Source: Lachnospiraceae bacterium (GTDB lineage: Bacteria; Bacillota; Clostridia; Lachnospirales; Lachnospiraceae). Taken from it: a stretch of DNA of 64,000 nt. Shown piece by piece: positions 7,585 through 17,061 of the stretch. The position numbers were made by a program, and so were the translations under genes. The stretch's first letter is position 1. Each line of letters begins with the position of its first letter. The notes beneath the pieces were generated by a model that searched no databases, had not been told where the DNA came from, and was given only the letters and a program-made list of their open reading frames with translations. The stretch is taken from positions 62,001 to 126,000 of the forward strand of contig JAITGA010000027.1 of assembly GCA_031280955.1 (NCBI GenBank), in the 5' to 3' direction.

Positions 7585-9159
7585 GTGAAAGTAGATTTGG
7601 CTGTCATCGGTGGCGGACCGGCGGGTTTGGCGGCGGCAATAGCTGCCCATGACCACGGCGTGGAACGAATAGTAGTCATCGAACGAGAAAATATCCTCGG
7701 TGGCATCCTTAACCAATGTATTCACCACGGTTTCGGACTCCATACTTTTGGCGAGGAGTTGACCGGGCCGGAATATGGCGGTCGTTATGTTGCCATGCTC
7801 GAAGAACGAGGAATACCCTTTCTGGTGGCGACAATGATTACTGCTATTGATAAAAGCGAAGAAAAGATAAATGATATCCCCTACTCCCGTTTTCACCTTA
7901 CTGCCATGCAAGGGGAGCAAGGGTCACTGGCAATCGAAGCGCAGGCAATAATGCTGGCGATGGGTTGCCGTGAACGTCCGCGGGGAGCGCTCAATATCCC
8001 CGGACACCGCCCTGCGGGTATCTTTACCGCCGGATGCGCCCAACGGTTTGTCAATATCGACGGTTTCTTGCCGGGGAAGAGCGTGGTAATCCTTGGTTCA
8101 GGTGATATCGGTTTGATTATGGCACGGCGCATGAAATTACAGGGTGCTGATGTCAAAATGGTAGTGGAGATTATGTCGTATTCAGGCGGGCTTACCCGTA
8201 ATGTCGTGCAGTGCCTAGAAGACTTTGACATTCCCCTCAAAATGAATCACACCATCACCGATATTCATGGAACAAACCGCTTGGAGGGGGTGACGGTTTC
8301 CGCTGTCGATAAGGAGCTGAATCCGATCCCGGGAACGGCGATCGAAGTGGCTTGTGATACTTTGCTCCTTTCATGCGGTTTAATTCCGGAAAATGAGCTA
8401 AGTCGGGCGATAGGAGTTGAAATCGATGAGGTAACGGGTGGTGCGGTGGTAAATAGCAGCTTTGAAACTACTGTCCGTGGTGTTTTTTCATGCGGGAATG
8501 TTTTACATGTCCATGATTTAGTCGATAATGTGTCAATTGAAGCAAAAGCAGCAGGAATTGCTGCCGCCAAATATCTTAGTGGCGTATATAGCGGAGAGAT
8601 ACCGAGTTGGGGTGAGGCAAAAAGGCCGAAACTTCCCCCCAAGTCACGTTTCGTGCCAAGGGAAAAGTATGAAGAGAACGAGATTACCTGTATCGGTTGC
8701 CCCAAAAGTTGCCTAATCCGTGCGGAAATAGACCACCATCCTAGCACCACCTTTGCTGATGGCTTAGATGGGGACGCTCTTCAACTAAGTGGTCATTTAT
8801 GCGCCGTCGATACCGAAGGCGCGAATTTTAGTGAGCTACATCTTAGTGGTTATTTATGCGCCGTCGGTTATGAATACGCCCATAAGGAGCTGACTGCCCC
8901 GCATCGTAATCTGACCTCGTTGGTGCATGTCGTTGGTGGTGAGAGGACGGTGGTGTCGGTCAAAACTACCACCCCCGTGCCCAAAGAGAGTATTTTTACA
9001 TGTATTGAAGAAATCGCCAAGACCACAGCAGCAGCTCCGATAAACCGTGGTGATGTCTTGATAAAAAATATCGCCGGCACAGGTGCTGATGTGGTAGCAA
9101 CTGCGGATATTACAGCAGTTATCCCCACAACATTGCAGGAGAAGATATGTCCAATCTAA
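7585..9159 (+). CDS. FAD/NAD(P)-binding oxidoreductase fused to a DUF1667 domain
   Basis: This encodes 524 residues with a GTG start after AAGG at 7570. Residues 1 to about 355 form a two-dinucleotide-domain flavoprotein: [15 protein letters not shown] for [17 protein letters not shown], then [17 protein letters not shown] for NAD. The rest is a DUF1667 (COG3862) domain beginning with the cysteine cluster CIGCPKSC and ending [12 protein letters not shown]. In most Clostridia these are two adjacent genes of the glpK operon; here they are one polypeptide. A 57-base tandem duplication (8781 onward, again at about 8840) repeats LxLSGxLCAV and so doubles the last conserved cysteine. It probably forms the electron-accepting partner of the GlpA-like enzyme. 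The last 13 bases overlap glpK. Confidence 0.87.
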   Translation: MKVDLAVIGGGPAGLAAAIAAHDHGVERIVVIERENILGGILNQCIHHGFGLHTFGEELTGPEYGGRYVAMLEERGIPFLVATMITAIDKSEEKINDIPYSRFHLTAMQGEQGSLAIEAQAIMLAMGCRERPRGALNIPGHRPAGIFTAGCAQRFVNIDGFLPGKSVVILGSGDIGLIMARRMKLQGADVKMVVEIMSYSGGLTRNVVQCLEDFDIPLKMNHTITDIHGTNRLEGVTVSAVDKELNPIPGTAIEVACDTLLLSCGLIPENELSRAIGVEIDEVTGGAVVNSSFETTVRGVFSCGNVLHVHDLVDNVSIEAKAAGIAAAKYLSGVYSGEIPSWGEAKRPKLPPKSRFVPREKYEENEITCIGCPKSCLIRAEIDHHPSTTFADGLDGDALQLSGHLCAVDTEGANFSELHLSGYLCAVGYEYAHKELTAPHRNLTSLVHVVGGERTVVSVKTTTPVPKESIFTCIEEIAKTTAAAPINRGDVLIKNIAGTGADVVATADITAVIPTTLQEKICPI

Positions 9160-10649
9160 TCATGGCTTTTGACCAAGGCACTACCAGTTCCCGCTGTATT
9201 ATCTTCGACCATGCGGGTAAAATCGTGAGTCTGGCACAAAGGGAGTTCCCCCAGATTTATCCTCAGTCAGGTTGGGTGGAACAAAATCCTCGTGAGATTT
9301 GGTCATCGCAAATTTCAGTTGCCACCGAAGCGATGGCACAATCATTTCTCACTTCTGCTGACATTAAGGCAATCGGTATCACCAACCAGCGGGAGACAAC
9401 CATCATCTGGGACAGAGAAACAGGTGAACCTATCCACAACGCTATCGTTTGGCAATGCCGCCGTACTGCTTCTTATATAGAAGAGCTGAAAACGGCAGGG
9501 CTTGAGGATTATGTTCGGGCGACGACAGGTTTGATACCCGATGCTTACTTTAGTGCCACCAAGATAGCGTGGCTACTCGACAATGTCCCCGAAGCACGTA
9601 AGCGTGCTGAACAAGGTGAGTTGGTGTTTGGTACTGTTGACACATGGTTGATGTGGAATATGAGCGGCGGCAGGGTTCATGCAACTGATTATACCAATGC
9701 CTCACGGACGATGCTTTTTGATATTCACCGTTTGTGTTGGGATGAAAGCTTACTTTCTAACTGGGGCATCCCGCTCACGATGATGCCGGAGGTACATCCG
9801 TCAGGATATCATTTTGGTGATACTGACCGAACCTTACTTGGCGGGGAAATTCCCATCACCGGAGTTGCCGGCGATCAACAAGCGGCTTTGTTCGGACAAT
9901 GCTGTTTTGCAAAAGGGGAAATCAAGAATACATATGGAACGGGTTGTTTTTTGTTAATGAATACCGGGAATGAGGCGATAACCTCACGTAACGGTCTGAT
10001 TACAACGATTGCCGCTACAAGCAATGCGACTCCCGGCACGGTGGAATACGCCTTGGAGGGAAGTGTTTTCATCGGCGGTGCGGCAGTCAAGTGGTTGCGT
10101 GATGAGCTGCGGGTGATTGAGACGGCAGCGGAGACATCGCTGTGTGCCGAGTCGGTAAATGATACCGAGGGGGTTTATTTAGTTCCCGCTTTTACCGGGT
10201 TGGGAGCTCCGCATTGGAATCCTTATGCCCGTGGGGTGATGGTTGGGATTACCCGTGCTTTTTCCAAGGAACACTTGATTCGTGCCACGCTGGAAGCGAT
10301 TGCCTATCAAACTGCCGATGTCATCAAGGCAATGGAAGAGGATGCGGGGATTTGCATATCACGGCTCAAAGTCGATGGCGGTGCCAGTAATAATGATTTT
10401 TTGCTACAGTTCCAAGCAGATATTCTCGGTTCATCCGTCTGTCGCCCTGAATGTGTCGAGACCACCGCATGGGGTAGTGCTTGTCTCGCCGGTTTGACTA
10501 TTGGCGTGTGGGATGATATAAGTGATATCAAAGATAATTGGCAGTTGGCAAAGATATTTACCCCGACATTTACCAATGAACGCCGTCAAGAGTTACTTTC
10601 CGGTTGGGAACACGCCCTTGCTTGCGCTCTAAGAGCCTATCCTCAATAA
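9147..10649 (+). CDS. glpK: glycerol kinase
   Basis: This 500-residue FGGY kinase phosphorylates glycerol to glycerol 3-phosphate, which feeds the two dehydrogenase components upstream. Signatures are the N-terminal phosphate loop [57 protein letters not shown], and the ATP-site segments [14 protein letters not shown] and [13 protein letters not shown]. Start at 9147 follows GGAG. It is the last gene of the run that begins at 3622, facing the convergent gene 22 bases away. No glycerol facilitator gene is seen in the window. Confidence 0.96.
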   Translation: MSNLIMAFDQGTTSSRCIIFDHAGKIVSLAQREFPQIYPQSGWVEQNPREIWSSQISVATEAMAQSFLTSADIKAIGITNQRETTIIWDRETGEPIHNAIVWQCRRTASYIEELKTAGLEDYVRATTGLIPDAYFSATKIAWLLDNVPEARKRAEQGELVFGTVDTWLMWNMSGGRVHATDYTNASRTMLFDIHRLCWDESLLSNWGIPLTMMPEVHPSGYHFGDTDRTLLGGEIPITGVAGDQQAALFGQCCFAKGEIKNTYGTGCFLLMNTGNEAITSRNGLITTIAATSNATPGTVEYALEGSVFIGGAAVKWLRDELRVIETAAETSLCAESVNDTEGVYLVPAFTGLGAPHWNPYARGVMVGITRAFSKEHLIRATLEAIAYQTADVIKAMEEDAGICISRLKVDGGASNNDFLLQFQADILGSSVCRPECVETTAWGSACLAGLTIGVWDDISDIKDNWQLAKIFTPTFTNERRQELLSGWEHALACALRAYPQ

Positions 10650-10670
10650 ATGAAATGAATCCTAAGTATC

Positions 10671-11231
10671 CTATTTGGCGAAAAAGTCGGTCATGCTCTT
10701 TTGCTTTCGTAGTGGAAGCATAATCAGATGGGCGATTTCCATATCAACCATGCTATGAACAATAGTTCCGACCCCTACCAGCAAAAGCACTGATGTTAAA
10801 TAGCCTTGTTCGAGGTGAATGACGCTGATATTGCCACCGAAATAGAAAGTACTCACGACCAAGAGTTCCCCGGCGGCATGAACCATGGCAACAATGAAAG
10901 AAAACGCCCGTAGACTGAGGGGGGTGAAGCTTTGTTTTCTTATATTATGGATATAAAAAGCCCCGCCAATGGCAAAGATAATATGAGTGGCAGCTCTCAT
11001 GACAACGATAATAGGAAAACCGCCGAACAGGAAGCCTATCGTCGTCCCTGCGGCGACAGCGGCGGCAACGGCAGGGGATATAAACATAGCGATAAAGATA
11101 GCTACATGACTTGCCAAGGTAAATGAAGCCGGTTCAATCAGTATCCTAATCGGGGAAAACATGGGAATAATCAAGCCGATGGCAATCAACAAACCTGATA
11201 CGGCAACTTGGATGGTACTGGTGTTTTTCAT
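10671..11231 (-). CDS. ECF transporter substrate-binding membrane protein, NiaX-like (niacin)
   Basis: This is a 186-residue, very hydrophobic protein with about six membrane segments, of the size and pattern of an ECF-transporter S component. The stretch PMFSPIRILIEPASFTLASH followed by VAIFIAMFISP resembles the N-terminal conserved region I associate with the niacin-uptake protein NiaX. The vitamin specificity is recalled, not tested. Such S components use a shared energising module that is not in this window. The ATG at 11231 is chosen because GAGGGGT lies just upstream (11235-11241); in-frame ATGs at 11258 and 11243 have no such site. The promoter region contains strong palindromes. Confidence 0.65.
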   Translation of the reverse strand: MKNTSTIQVAVSGLLIAIGLIIPMFSPIRILIEPASFTLASHVAIFIAMFISPAVAAAVAAGTTIGFLFGGFPIIVVMRAATHIIFAIGGAFYIHNIRKQSFTPLSLRAFSFIVAMVHAAGELLVVSTFYFGGNISVIHLEQGYLTSVLLLVGVGTIVHSMVDMEIAHLIMLPLRKQKSMTDFFAK

Positions 11232-11271
11232 GATACCCCTCATTCGTGCTAATTTCATGTGATGCTAGTGT

Positions 11272-11300
11272 AGCATACTACAGTATGCTGGATGTAGCAA
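11272..11300 (-). promoter_or_regulatory. promoter and palindromic operator of the NiaX-like gene
   Basis: On the minus strand a -35 TTGCTA (11295-11300) and -10 TATGCT (11272-11277) are 17 bases apart. The palindrome AGCATACT-N2-AGTATGCT (11272-11289) lies over the -10 and spacer, a position expected of a repressor site. Confidence 0.5.
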
Positions 11301-11322
11301 TACTTTTGTAGTATTAAGCTAC
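11294..11322. promoter_or_regulatory. second inverted repeat upstream of the NiaX-like gene
   Basis: Arms GTAGCAATACT (11294-11304) and AGTATT-AA-GCTAC (11310-11322) pair almost completely around a 5-base centre. It shares the ATACT/AGTAT core with the neighbouring palindrome at 11272, so it may be a second site for the same regulator. No U-tract follows on either strand, so it is unlikely to be a terminator. Confidence 0.4.
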
Positions 11323-11366
11323 TTACATACCACCGAATTGGCAATACTATGTTAAAGCTTCTTTTT

Positions 11367-11376
11367 GTGGTATAAT
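11367..11376 (+). promoter_or_regulatory. extended -10 promoter of the cyclic-nucleotide-fold gene
   Basis: TGG-TATAAT (11368-11376) is an exact extended -10 element; no good -35 is present at the usual distance. The start codon is at 11467, giving a leader of about 85 bases. Confidence 0.5.
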
Positions 11377-11466
11377 GAAATCGATGTTGCGCAATTTGTG
11401 AAAAAGAGGGGGCAGCTCATTTAGGGACGGTCGAAATCCTATCTGAGATGGAGTACAGGAGATTTT

Positions 11467-13725
11467 ATGCAAAAGAAGAATTTTTCTATTGGGGAAACTA
11501 TATATGAAATCGGTAAACCCCTAGAAGGCTTTACCCTAATCCTAGACGGAAAGCTATGGCTTAGCTTTGCCGGTGGCGGGATGGAACTCAAACGTGGTGA
11601 TGTCGCCGGAATTTCCGCCATATATCAAGATTGTCATATGATGAGTTCCTCAGCTATCTTGCCGATTACAGCTGCTGTATATGAGTGTAAGTCACGGGAG
11701 TTACTGGGGTTTTTGCAAGAAAATGAAGAATTGAGGATTCGGATATCTACTTCGGCTTCTGCCCAGATTCGTGAACTTTTCGCTCTTTACAAACAACGCA
11801 AGGGTGAGTGCTTTGAACTTTATCGTAGTTATGTGAAATTCTGTACCGCCTATACGAAAATGTGCGAAACCCACGGTGTCTCACCCCGTACCCTGCCGGC
11901 GCAGGAAGGAATCGCCGCTCTTTCGCTGGAAGGTGATATTGAGCCGTGGCTCTTCGGTTATTATCGGGCACTTAGTGAAATGATAATCCGTGAAGAAGAA
12001 AACAACAAGCTAAGTGCTGATTTTTACTGCGGGACACTAATGGCGATGAGCCGCAGTATTTCCGAGCTGATTTCCTTGCTTACGCAAATGCACGAGTACA
12101 AGGAAACCATCCTCAATGTGTTAATGAATACCAATCAACTTGACTTGTTTGATTTGTTCACATCAACATATCTGCGGGTCTTCAGTCTCGCCCAAGGTGA
12201 CAAACCTGATGATGGCCTAATTCGTGAGATGATTAAACTGTTGGAAAAATATGGTGTTACTGAGGGAATGGCGCAAAAGAAGCGGATTACTGAGTTTGAT
12301 GAAAAACTAAACAGCGTTGACCAAATTGGAGCTGACCAAGATAGTGAGACCGCTGATCCGGGAGTCATCCGTGGTTCGCTTGCGCAAATCCTCGAATATG
12401 CCGGATGTGAAGTGGAAAAGACGGACGTTTTCGAACAGGAGCTTTTGTTTTATCGGGCAACGGTCAATAAATCATCGACTGAGGATGCCGATCGCAAACG
12501 ACGGCTTGTTTTGTCAAAGCATTTTTATGAGATTTATCAAGCAGCAGTTATGAAAAGCCTCGATGATGAAAATGTCCCACGTATCGTCAAGATGTTCCTC
12601 CATTTCGGCTATGTCGATGAGGAGCTGGCAGGGATGGAAAATGCAGCTTACCTTTATAATATCGTCGAACACTTACCTACTGACCCTACCCAAGGGGTTT
12701 ATACATTCTATGAGTGGCTTCAGGCAATCTTTACAGGACTCAAAGAGCCGAGCCGTAATGAGTTTGACAGCGATTATAACGATTATGTCAGCGAGATGCG
12801 CCGCAACAACAAAATCGACAAGTTTCAGGAACAGGAGATGATGGAAGACACAAGGGAAAAGGTTAAGTTTGAACTTAACAATGTCTTCCCCTCCATTAAC
12901 AAGGTGACAAATGGTAGGATTACGACATTTTGTCCGCTCTTTTCCGAACATAACGTACTACGCCCCTTGAAGCAAATGTTGGTGACTGCCGACATAGTAA
13001 AGGAGAGTATCGGTGAAATCCGGGCAATAGATTTCGGGGCATTTTGCCGTGAATCCATCTTTACCCAACCGGAAAGCGGCGTTCCCAAGGAAATGATCAA
13101 CCAAGAGGTACTGCCGGACGTGATTTTGACCCCCAATGTCGGTAGTCGGGGAATTATGTGGCAGGAGATAGAGGGGAAACGTCGTTCCACCCCCTCGCGC
13201 TTCATGGTATCGTTGTTCCAAGCCGATGATTTGAAAAAAATCCTGCGCCGTCTCGTTGGTGAGTTCCGTTGGGAGATGTGTAAGAGGATACAAGGGGCGA
13301 GATGGAATGATGCCTCGGAGCGTTCACTTACTAGTGATTTTTCTGATTATGTTGCCACTTACCGCAAAAACAATGACCTCTCGAGTGATGTCAAGGAGAA
13401 AATCAAGTCAGACCTTGGCAAGGTCAAGAATAACACCAAGGAGTTGTTCTTGCTTGATTACCAAAGTTGGCTTCTCTATGAAAGTAACGGCTCACCACGG
13501 CTCAACAAAGTTTCACGGATGATTTTGTTCACATATTGCCCTTTTACCAAGGCAATCAGGGAAAAATTAAAGAGCAATCCCTTTTATACGGAGTATCTGG
13601 ACAAATATGACATCCGCCTGCGTGGCCGTATTCGTCACATGGACAACCTCGGTAAAAGCATCAAGAGCAAAGGGCATGAAATACCCAAGGAAATCGTGGA
13701 AACCCGGCGAATACTGGAAATGTGA
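11467..13725 (+). CDS. large cyclic-nucleotide-binding-fold protein of unknown function
   Basis: This is a 752-residue soluble protein. Residues 1 to about 115 read as a degenerate CRP-like jelly roll (NFSIGETIYEIGKPLEGFTL, then ILDGKLWL and LKRGDVAG). The usual phosphate-binding Arg-Ala motif of true cAMP sites is not evident. The remaining 630 residues are mostly helical, acidic and unlike any family I recognise. There is no helix-turn-helix and no kinase or cyclase domain, so it is not a CRP-type regulator. AGGAG (11457-11461) is correctly spaced from the ATG. The gene is followed by a short duplicated region and then metG. Function cannot be assigned. Confidence 0.8.
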   Translation: MQKKNFSIGETIYEIGKPLEGFTLILDGKLWLSFAGGGMELKRGDVAGISAIYQDCHMMSSSAILPITAAVYECKSRELLGFLQENEELRIRISTSASAQIRELFALYKQRKGECFELYRSYVKFCTAYTKMCETHGVSPRTLPAQEGIAALSLEGDIEPWLFGYYRALSEMIIREEENNKLSADFYCGTLMAMSRSISELISLLTQMHEYKETILNVLMNTNQLDLFDLFTSTYLRVFSLAQGDKPDDGLIREMIKLLEKYGVTEGMAQKKRITEFDEKLNSVDQIGADQDSETADPGVIRGSLAQILEYAGCEVEKTDVFEQELLFYRATVNKSSTEDADRKRRLVLSKHFYEIYQAAVMKSLDDENVPRIVKMFLHFGYVDEELAGMENAAYLYNIVEHLPTDPTQGVYTFYEWLQAIFTGLKEPSRNEFDSDYNDYVSEMRRNNKIDKFQEQEMMEDTREKVKFELNNVFPSINKVTNGRITTFCPLFSEHNVLRPLKQMLVTADIVKESIGEIRAIDFGAFCRESIFTQPESGVPKEMINQEVLPDVILTPNVGSRGIMWQEIEGKRRSTPSRFMVSLFQADDLKKILRRLVGEFRWEMCKRIQGARWNDASERSLTSDFSDYVATYRKNNDLSSDVKEKIKSDLGKVKNNTKELFLLDYQSWLLYESNGSPRLNKVSRMILFTYCPFTKAIREKLKSNPFYTEYLDKYDIRLRGRIRHMDNLGKSIKSKGHEIPKEIVETRRILEM

Positions 13726-13799
13726 GAAAAGAAAGCGGGATTGCGGGTTAAACCCGCAATGACGGCAATCAGAACAACGAATACTGGAAATGTGAGAAA
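13708..13799. repeat. 22-bp direct repeat bracketing a palindromic element
   Basis: The last codons of the preceding gene (13708-13729, beginning CGAATACTGGAAATG) are repeated exactly at 13778-13799. Between them lies a palindrome with arms ATTGCGGGTT (13740-13749) and AACCCGCAAT (13751-13760), followed by GACGG. The second copy supplies the AAAGGAAAG ribosome binding site of metG. This looks like a repeat-element insertion with duplication of the flanking sequence. Confidence 0.7.
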
Positions 13800-13812
13800 G
13801 GAAAGTCCCGTC

Positions 13813-15354
13813 ATGGAGAAATACTATATTTCCACGGCAATTGTCTATGCCTCCGGCAAGCCGCACATCGGCAATATATATGAAATAATCATGGCTGACT
13901 GTATTGCCCGCTTCAAACGGCTGGCTGGCTTTGAGGTTTATTTTCAGACCGGAACTGATGAGCATGGGGCAAAGGTTGAGACTAACGCCGCCTCCGCCGG
14001 CAAAGAGCCGCAGGACTTTGTTGACGAAACGGTAATGACGATTCGCGGTCTCTTTGAGATGATGAATATTTCCTACGACCGCTTCGTCCGCACCACCGAC
14101 CCTGTCCACAAGCAACAGATACAGAAGATGTTCCGCCGCTTTTTTGAGCAGGATGATATCTATAAAGACGAGTATAGCGGCTCTTACTGTGTTCCCTGTG
14201 AGTCTTTTTGGACGCAATCACAGCTCGCTGACGGGAAATGTCCCGATTGCGGGCGTGATGTCGCCGAAGCCAAAGAAGAGGCGTACTTTTTTAAGATGGG
14301 CAAATATGCCGACCGTCTGATTCAACATATCAAGGACAATCCCGGCTTCATTCGCCCTGAAAGCCGCAAGAATGAGATGATGAACAACTTCCTCCTGCCC
14401 GGTCTGCATGATTTGTGTGTGTCACGGACTTCGTATAAGTGGGGAATACCTGTAGATTTTGACGAAAAGCATGTGGTCTATGTCTGGCTTGATGCCCTGA
14501 GCAATTATATTACCGGAATTGGTTATGATGTCGATGGGAATCATGATGGACAGTATGTAAAATGGTGGCCGGCGGACCTGCATCTAATTGGCAAGGACAT
14601 CGTCCGCTTCCATACCATCTATTGGCCAATCTTTTTGATGGCACTCGGCGAACCTTTGCCGCAGCAGGTCTTCGGACATCCCTGGCTTTTGATGGGGCAG
14701 GACAAGATGAGTAAATCATCGGGTAATCTTATCTATGCTGATGAGCTGGCAGCGGTGTTTGGGGTGGATGCTGTTCGCTACTTCGTCCTCCACGAAATGC
14801 CGTTTGATAATGACGGCAGTATCACTTGGGAACTGGTGACGGAGCGTGTCAACGCCGACCTTGCCAATGTCCTCGGTAATCTCGTGAAGCGGACGGTGAC
14901 GATGAGTAACAAATACTTCGCAGGAGTGGTAAGTAATGAGAAAGTAAACGAAGCTGTGGATAATGAGCTAATGATGATGGCAACCACCACTGTTGACCGA
15001 GTGAGTCAATGGATGGACGATTTGCGGGTTGCCGATGCGTTAAATGAGGTTATTGCTTTGTTTCGCCGTTGTAACAAATATATTGATGAAACCGAACCTT
15101 GGGTACTTGCCAAAGATGAAAGCAAACTGCCGCGCCTTGCCACGGTGCTTTACAATTTGGTCGAGGCAATTAGTATCGGTGCCACATTACTCGCACCATT
15201 TATGCCCGATACTGCAAAGCGGATTGCCGTCCAACTGGGATTGCCGCTTCGTGATTTCGCCACTCTGGGTAGCTTCGGTATACTTGCCTGTGGTACGAAA
15301 GTGACTGCTGAACCGGAAACCCTCTTTGCCCGCCATGAAGGAGTTCGCTCATGA
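13813..15354 (+). CDS. metG: methionyl-tRNA synthetase
   Basis: This is a class I aminoacyl-tRNA synthetase that charges tRNA-Met. The HIGH-type motif is KPHIGNIYEIIMADC and the KMSKS loop is DKMSKSSGNLIYADEL. A zinc knuckle is present (CVPCESFW and GKCPDCGRD), as is the anticodon-binding part (CNKYIDETEPWVLAKD). The 513 residues end just after the helical domain, so the C-terminal tRNA-binding extension of longer MetG proteins is absent, which is a normal short form. The ATG at 13813 is preceded by AAAGGAAAG. An earlier in-frame ATG at 13741 lies inside the repeat element and is not credible. The stop overlaps the next gene (ATGA). Confidence 0.95.
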   Translation: MEKYYISTAIVYASGKPHIGNIYEIIMADCIARFKRLAGFEVYFQTGTDEHGAKVETNAASAGKEPQDFVDETVMTIRGLFEMMNISYDRFVRTTDPVHKQQIQKMFRRFFEQDDIYKDEYSGSYCVPCESFWTQSQLADGKCPDCGRDVAEAKEEAYFFKMGKYADRLIQHIKDNPGFIRPESRKNEMMNNFLLPGLHDLCVSRTSYKWGIPVDFDEKHVVYVWLDALSNYITGIGYDVDGNHDGQYVKWWPADLHLIGKDIVRFHTIYWPIFLMALGEPLPQQVFGHPWLLMGQDKMSKSSGNLIYADELAAVFGVDAVRYFVLHEMPFDNDGSITWELVTERVNADLANVLGNLVKRTVTMSNKYFAGVVSNEKVNEAVDNELMMMATTTVDRVSQWMDDLRVADALNEVIALFRRCNKYIDETEPWVLAKDESKLPRLATVLYNLVEAISIGATLLAPFMPDTAKRIAVQLGLPLRDFATLGSFGILACGTKVTAEPETLFARHEGVRS

Positions 15355-16286
15355 TGATTAAAAAAGAGTCATTTTACTTTGAATCGCGCTATAGTGAATT
15401 ACAGATTCACGCTCTCAAGTGGCTGCCTGCCGCCGAGGTCAAAGCCGTCTTGATTGTTGCCCACGGTATGGCTGAGCATATTGAACGCTACGACAAGTTC
15501 GCCGTCTATATGGCTGAGCGGGGAATACTCGTAGCCGGTTGTGATTATCTGGGACATGGCAAAACAGCAGGTGGTCAACACAGCTACGGTTATTTTTGCC
15601 CTCGTGACCCGGCTACAGTCGTCGTCCGTGATGTGCATCGCTTGAAAAAGCTCATCCAGAACGAATATCCGACCGTTCCTTTCATTATCATGGGACATAG
15701 TATGGGGTCGTTCGTTGCCCGCAACTATATCACTCGCTATGGCAGCGGGGTAAAAGGAGCGATACTTATGGGAACAGGGATGCCGCCTAAGCTGTTGGTA
15801 ACAGTATCTCGTTTCCTGGCGGGGACACAGGCACTTTTTGCCGGAGCAAAAAAACCGGGCAAGCTCCTTGACCGCTTGGCATTTGGTGAATACAACAAAA
15901 AAATAAAGGAAGCGGGAAGCAAATTTGCATGGCTTAGCATAAACACGGAAAACGTTGTCAACTACGAAGCTGACCCACTTTGCGGTTTTATGTTTTCAAT
16001 CAATGGTTTCCAGACCTTATTCGAGTTGCTGCGGCGTTTGCATGACCCGAAGCTGCTTGCCGCTATTCCCGCTGCTTTGCCGCTCTTGATAGTTTCGGGT
16101 GCTAATGACCCGGTCGGTGATTATGGGCGGGGACCGCAAAAGGCGAAAGAAAGCCTTAGAAAAGCGGGGGTAAAGGATATTCGCCTCATCACCTACTCAT
16201 GGGGACGGCATGAGATACTTCACGAAGCCGAAAGCGAAGAGGTTTGCCGTGACATTGCTGATTGGATAGAGGCATTGTGGGAGTAG
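15351..16286 (+). CDS. alpha/beta hydrolase, monoacylglycerol lipase/lysophospholipase-like
   Basis: This 311-residue serine hydrolase belongs to the Hydrolase_4 (serine aminopeptidase S33-like) family. The nucleophile elbow is IIMGHSMGSFVARNY (Ser about 116), the oxyanion region is VAHGMAEHIERYD, the acid is probably Asp in SGANDPVGDYG, and the catalytic His is in WGRHEILHE. Family members cleave monoacylglycerols or lysophospholipids in the cytoplasm or at the membrane; the substrate here is unknown. GGAG lies at about 15340. The ATG overlaps the metG stop, so expression is coupled. Confidence 0.88.
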   Translation: MMIKKESFYFESRYSELQIHALKWLPAAEVKAVLIVAHGMAEHIERYDKFAVYMAERGILVAGCDYLGHGKTAGGQHSYGYFCPRDPATVVVRDVHRLKKLIQNEYPTVPFIIMGHSMGSFVARNYITRYGSGVKGAILMGTGMPPKLLVTVSRFLAGTQALFAGAKKPGKLLDRLAFGEYNKKIKEAGSKFAWLSINTENVVNYEADPLCGFMFSINGFQTLFELLRRLHDPKLLAAIPAALPLLIVSGANDPVGDYGRGPQKAKESLRKAGVKDIRLITYSWGRHEILHEAESEEVCRDIADWIEALWE

Positions 16287-16338
16287 AAATGTTAAAAATT
16301 ATCAAAGTATAACCGATACTATATATAGAAAGGATACT

Positions 16339-16887
16339 ATGAGAAAAAGATTATCACTTTGCATGGCTCTGGTCATTGGTGTTACTTGCCTACTCGGTGC
16401 AACTCCTGCGTCTCCCACTTCATTTATGGGAATGTTCGGAGATTTACAAGAGCAGTTTGGCGGCATCCAGGAGCAACTTACCGATATTTTATCCGGACTT
16501 GATGAATCAACAATCAGCGAAACCTTTGCGTTTCTCAGGGAAAAATCTGCCGATGGCAGCTTTGAAAGCGAAGAGGGTGTGGAAAATGCCATTGAAGAGG
16601 GTAGGTCACGTTTCGGCTTGGATGTGAATATCGACGACCAGTATTTGGAAAAAATCGTGGAATTAGTCGCCAGTCTTGAGGACATGGGTTTTTCCAGCGA
16701 TAAAATAATCGAAAGTGCCAGTGAGTTGTATGATAAGTATGGAGCAGATTTTGTCAATCATACTGATGAGTTGGTTCGTGATGTTTTTCGCAGTTCATTT
16801 GGAAGCCTCGTCATGAACAGGGTAGGTGCGGTTTTTCGCAGTATCGGTGAATCACTCAGGAATTTTGTCTTCGATTTGATTTTTTGA
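16339..16887 (+). CDS. small secreted protein of unknown function
   Basis: This 182-residue protein has a clear signal peptide (MRKRLSLCMALVIGVTCLLG, likely cleaved after ATPA near residue 24). The mature part is acidic and helical with repeated leucine/isoleucine heptads (FGDLQEQFGGIQEQLTDILS), suggesting a coiled-coil or amphipathic helix bundle. The last 30 residues are hydrophobic (VGAVFRSIGESLRNFVFDLI). AGAAAGGA precedes the ATG at a good distance. No family was recognised. Confidence 0.75.
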   Translation: MRKRLSLCMALVIGVTCLLGATPASPTSFMGMFGDLQEQFGGIQEQLTDILSGLDESTISETFAFLREKSADGSFESEEGVENAIEEGRSRFGLDVNIDDQYLEKIVELVASLEDMGFSSDKIIESASELYDKYGADFVNHTDELVRDVFRSSFGSLVMNRVGAVFRSIGESLRNFVFDLIF

Positions 16888-16991
16888 CAAAATTGTAGAT
16901 ATTTTGCAAAAAATAGATTTGGGTACAGTAAAGTGACTAATTTTAAGGTAAAATTGCGGTAAAATTTATTGAAATTTTCGTATTTTCACTA

Positions 16992-17044
16992 TTGCTTTTT
17001 GTTTTCTACTATAGTATATTAAACAAAGTAGTACTGAAGTACTA
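16992..17044 (+). promoter_or_regulatory. promoter and palindrome upstream of the GNAT gene
   Basis: A -35 TTGCTT (16992-16997) and -10 TATATT (17015-17020) are separated by 17 bases. A perfect inverted repeat TAGTACT-GA-AGTACTA (17029-17044) sits at the predicted transcription start, an operator-like position. Confidence 0.5.
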
Positions 17045-17061
17045 GATAAAGTGAGAAAAAA

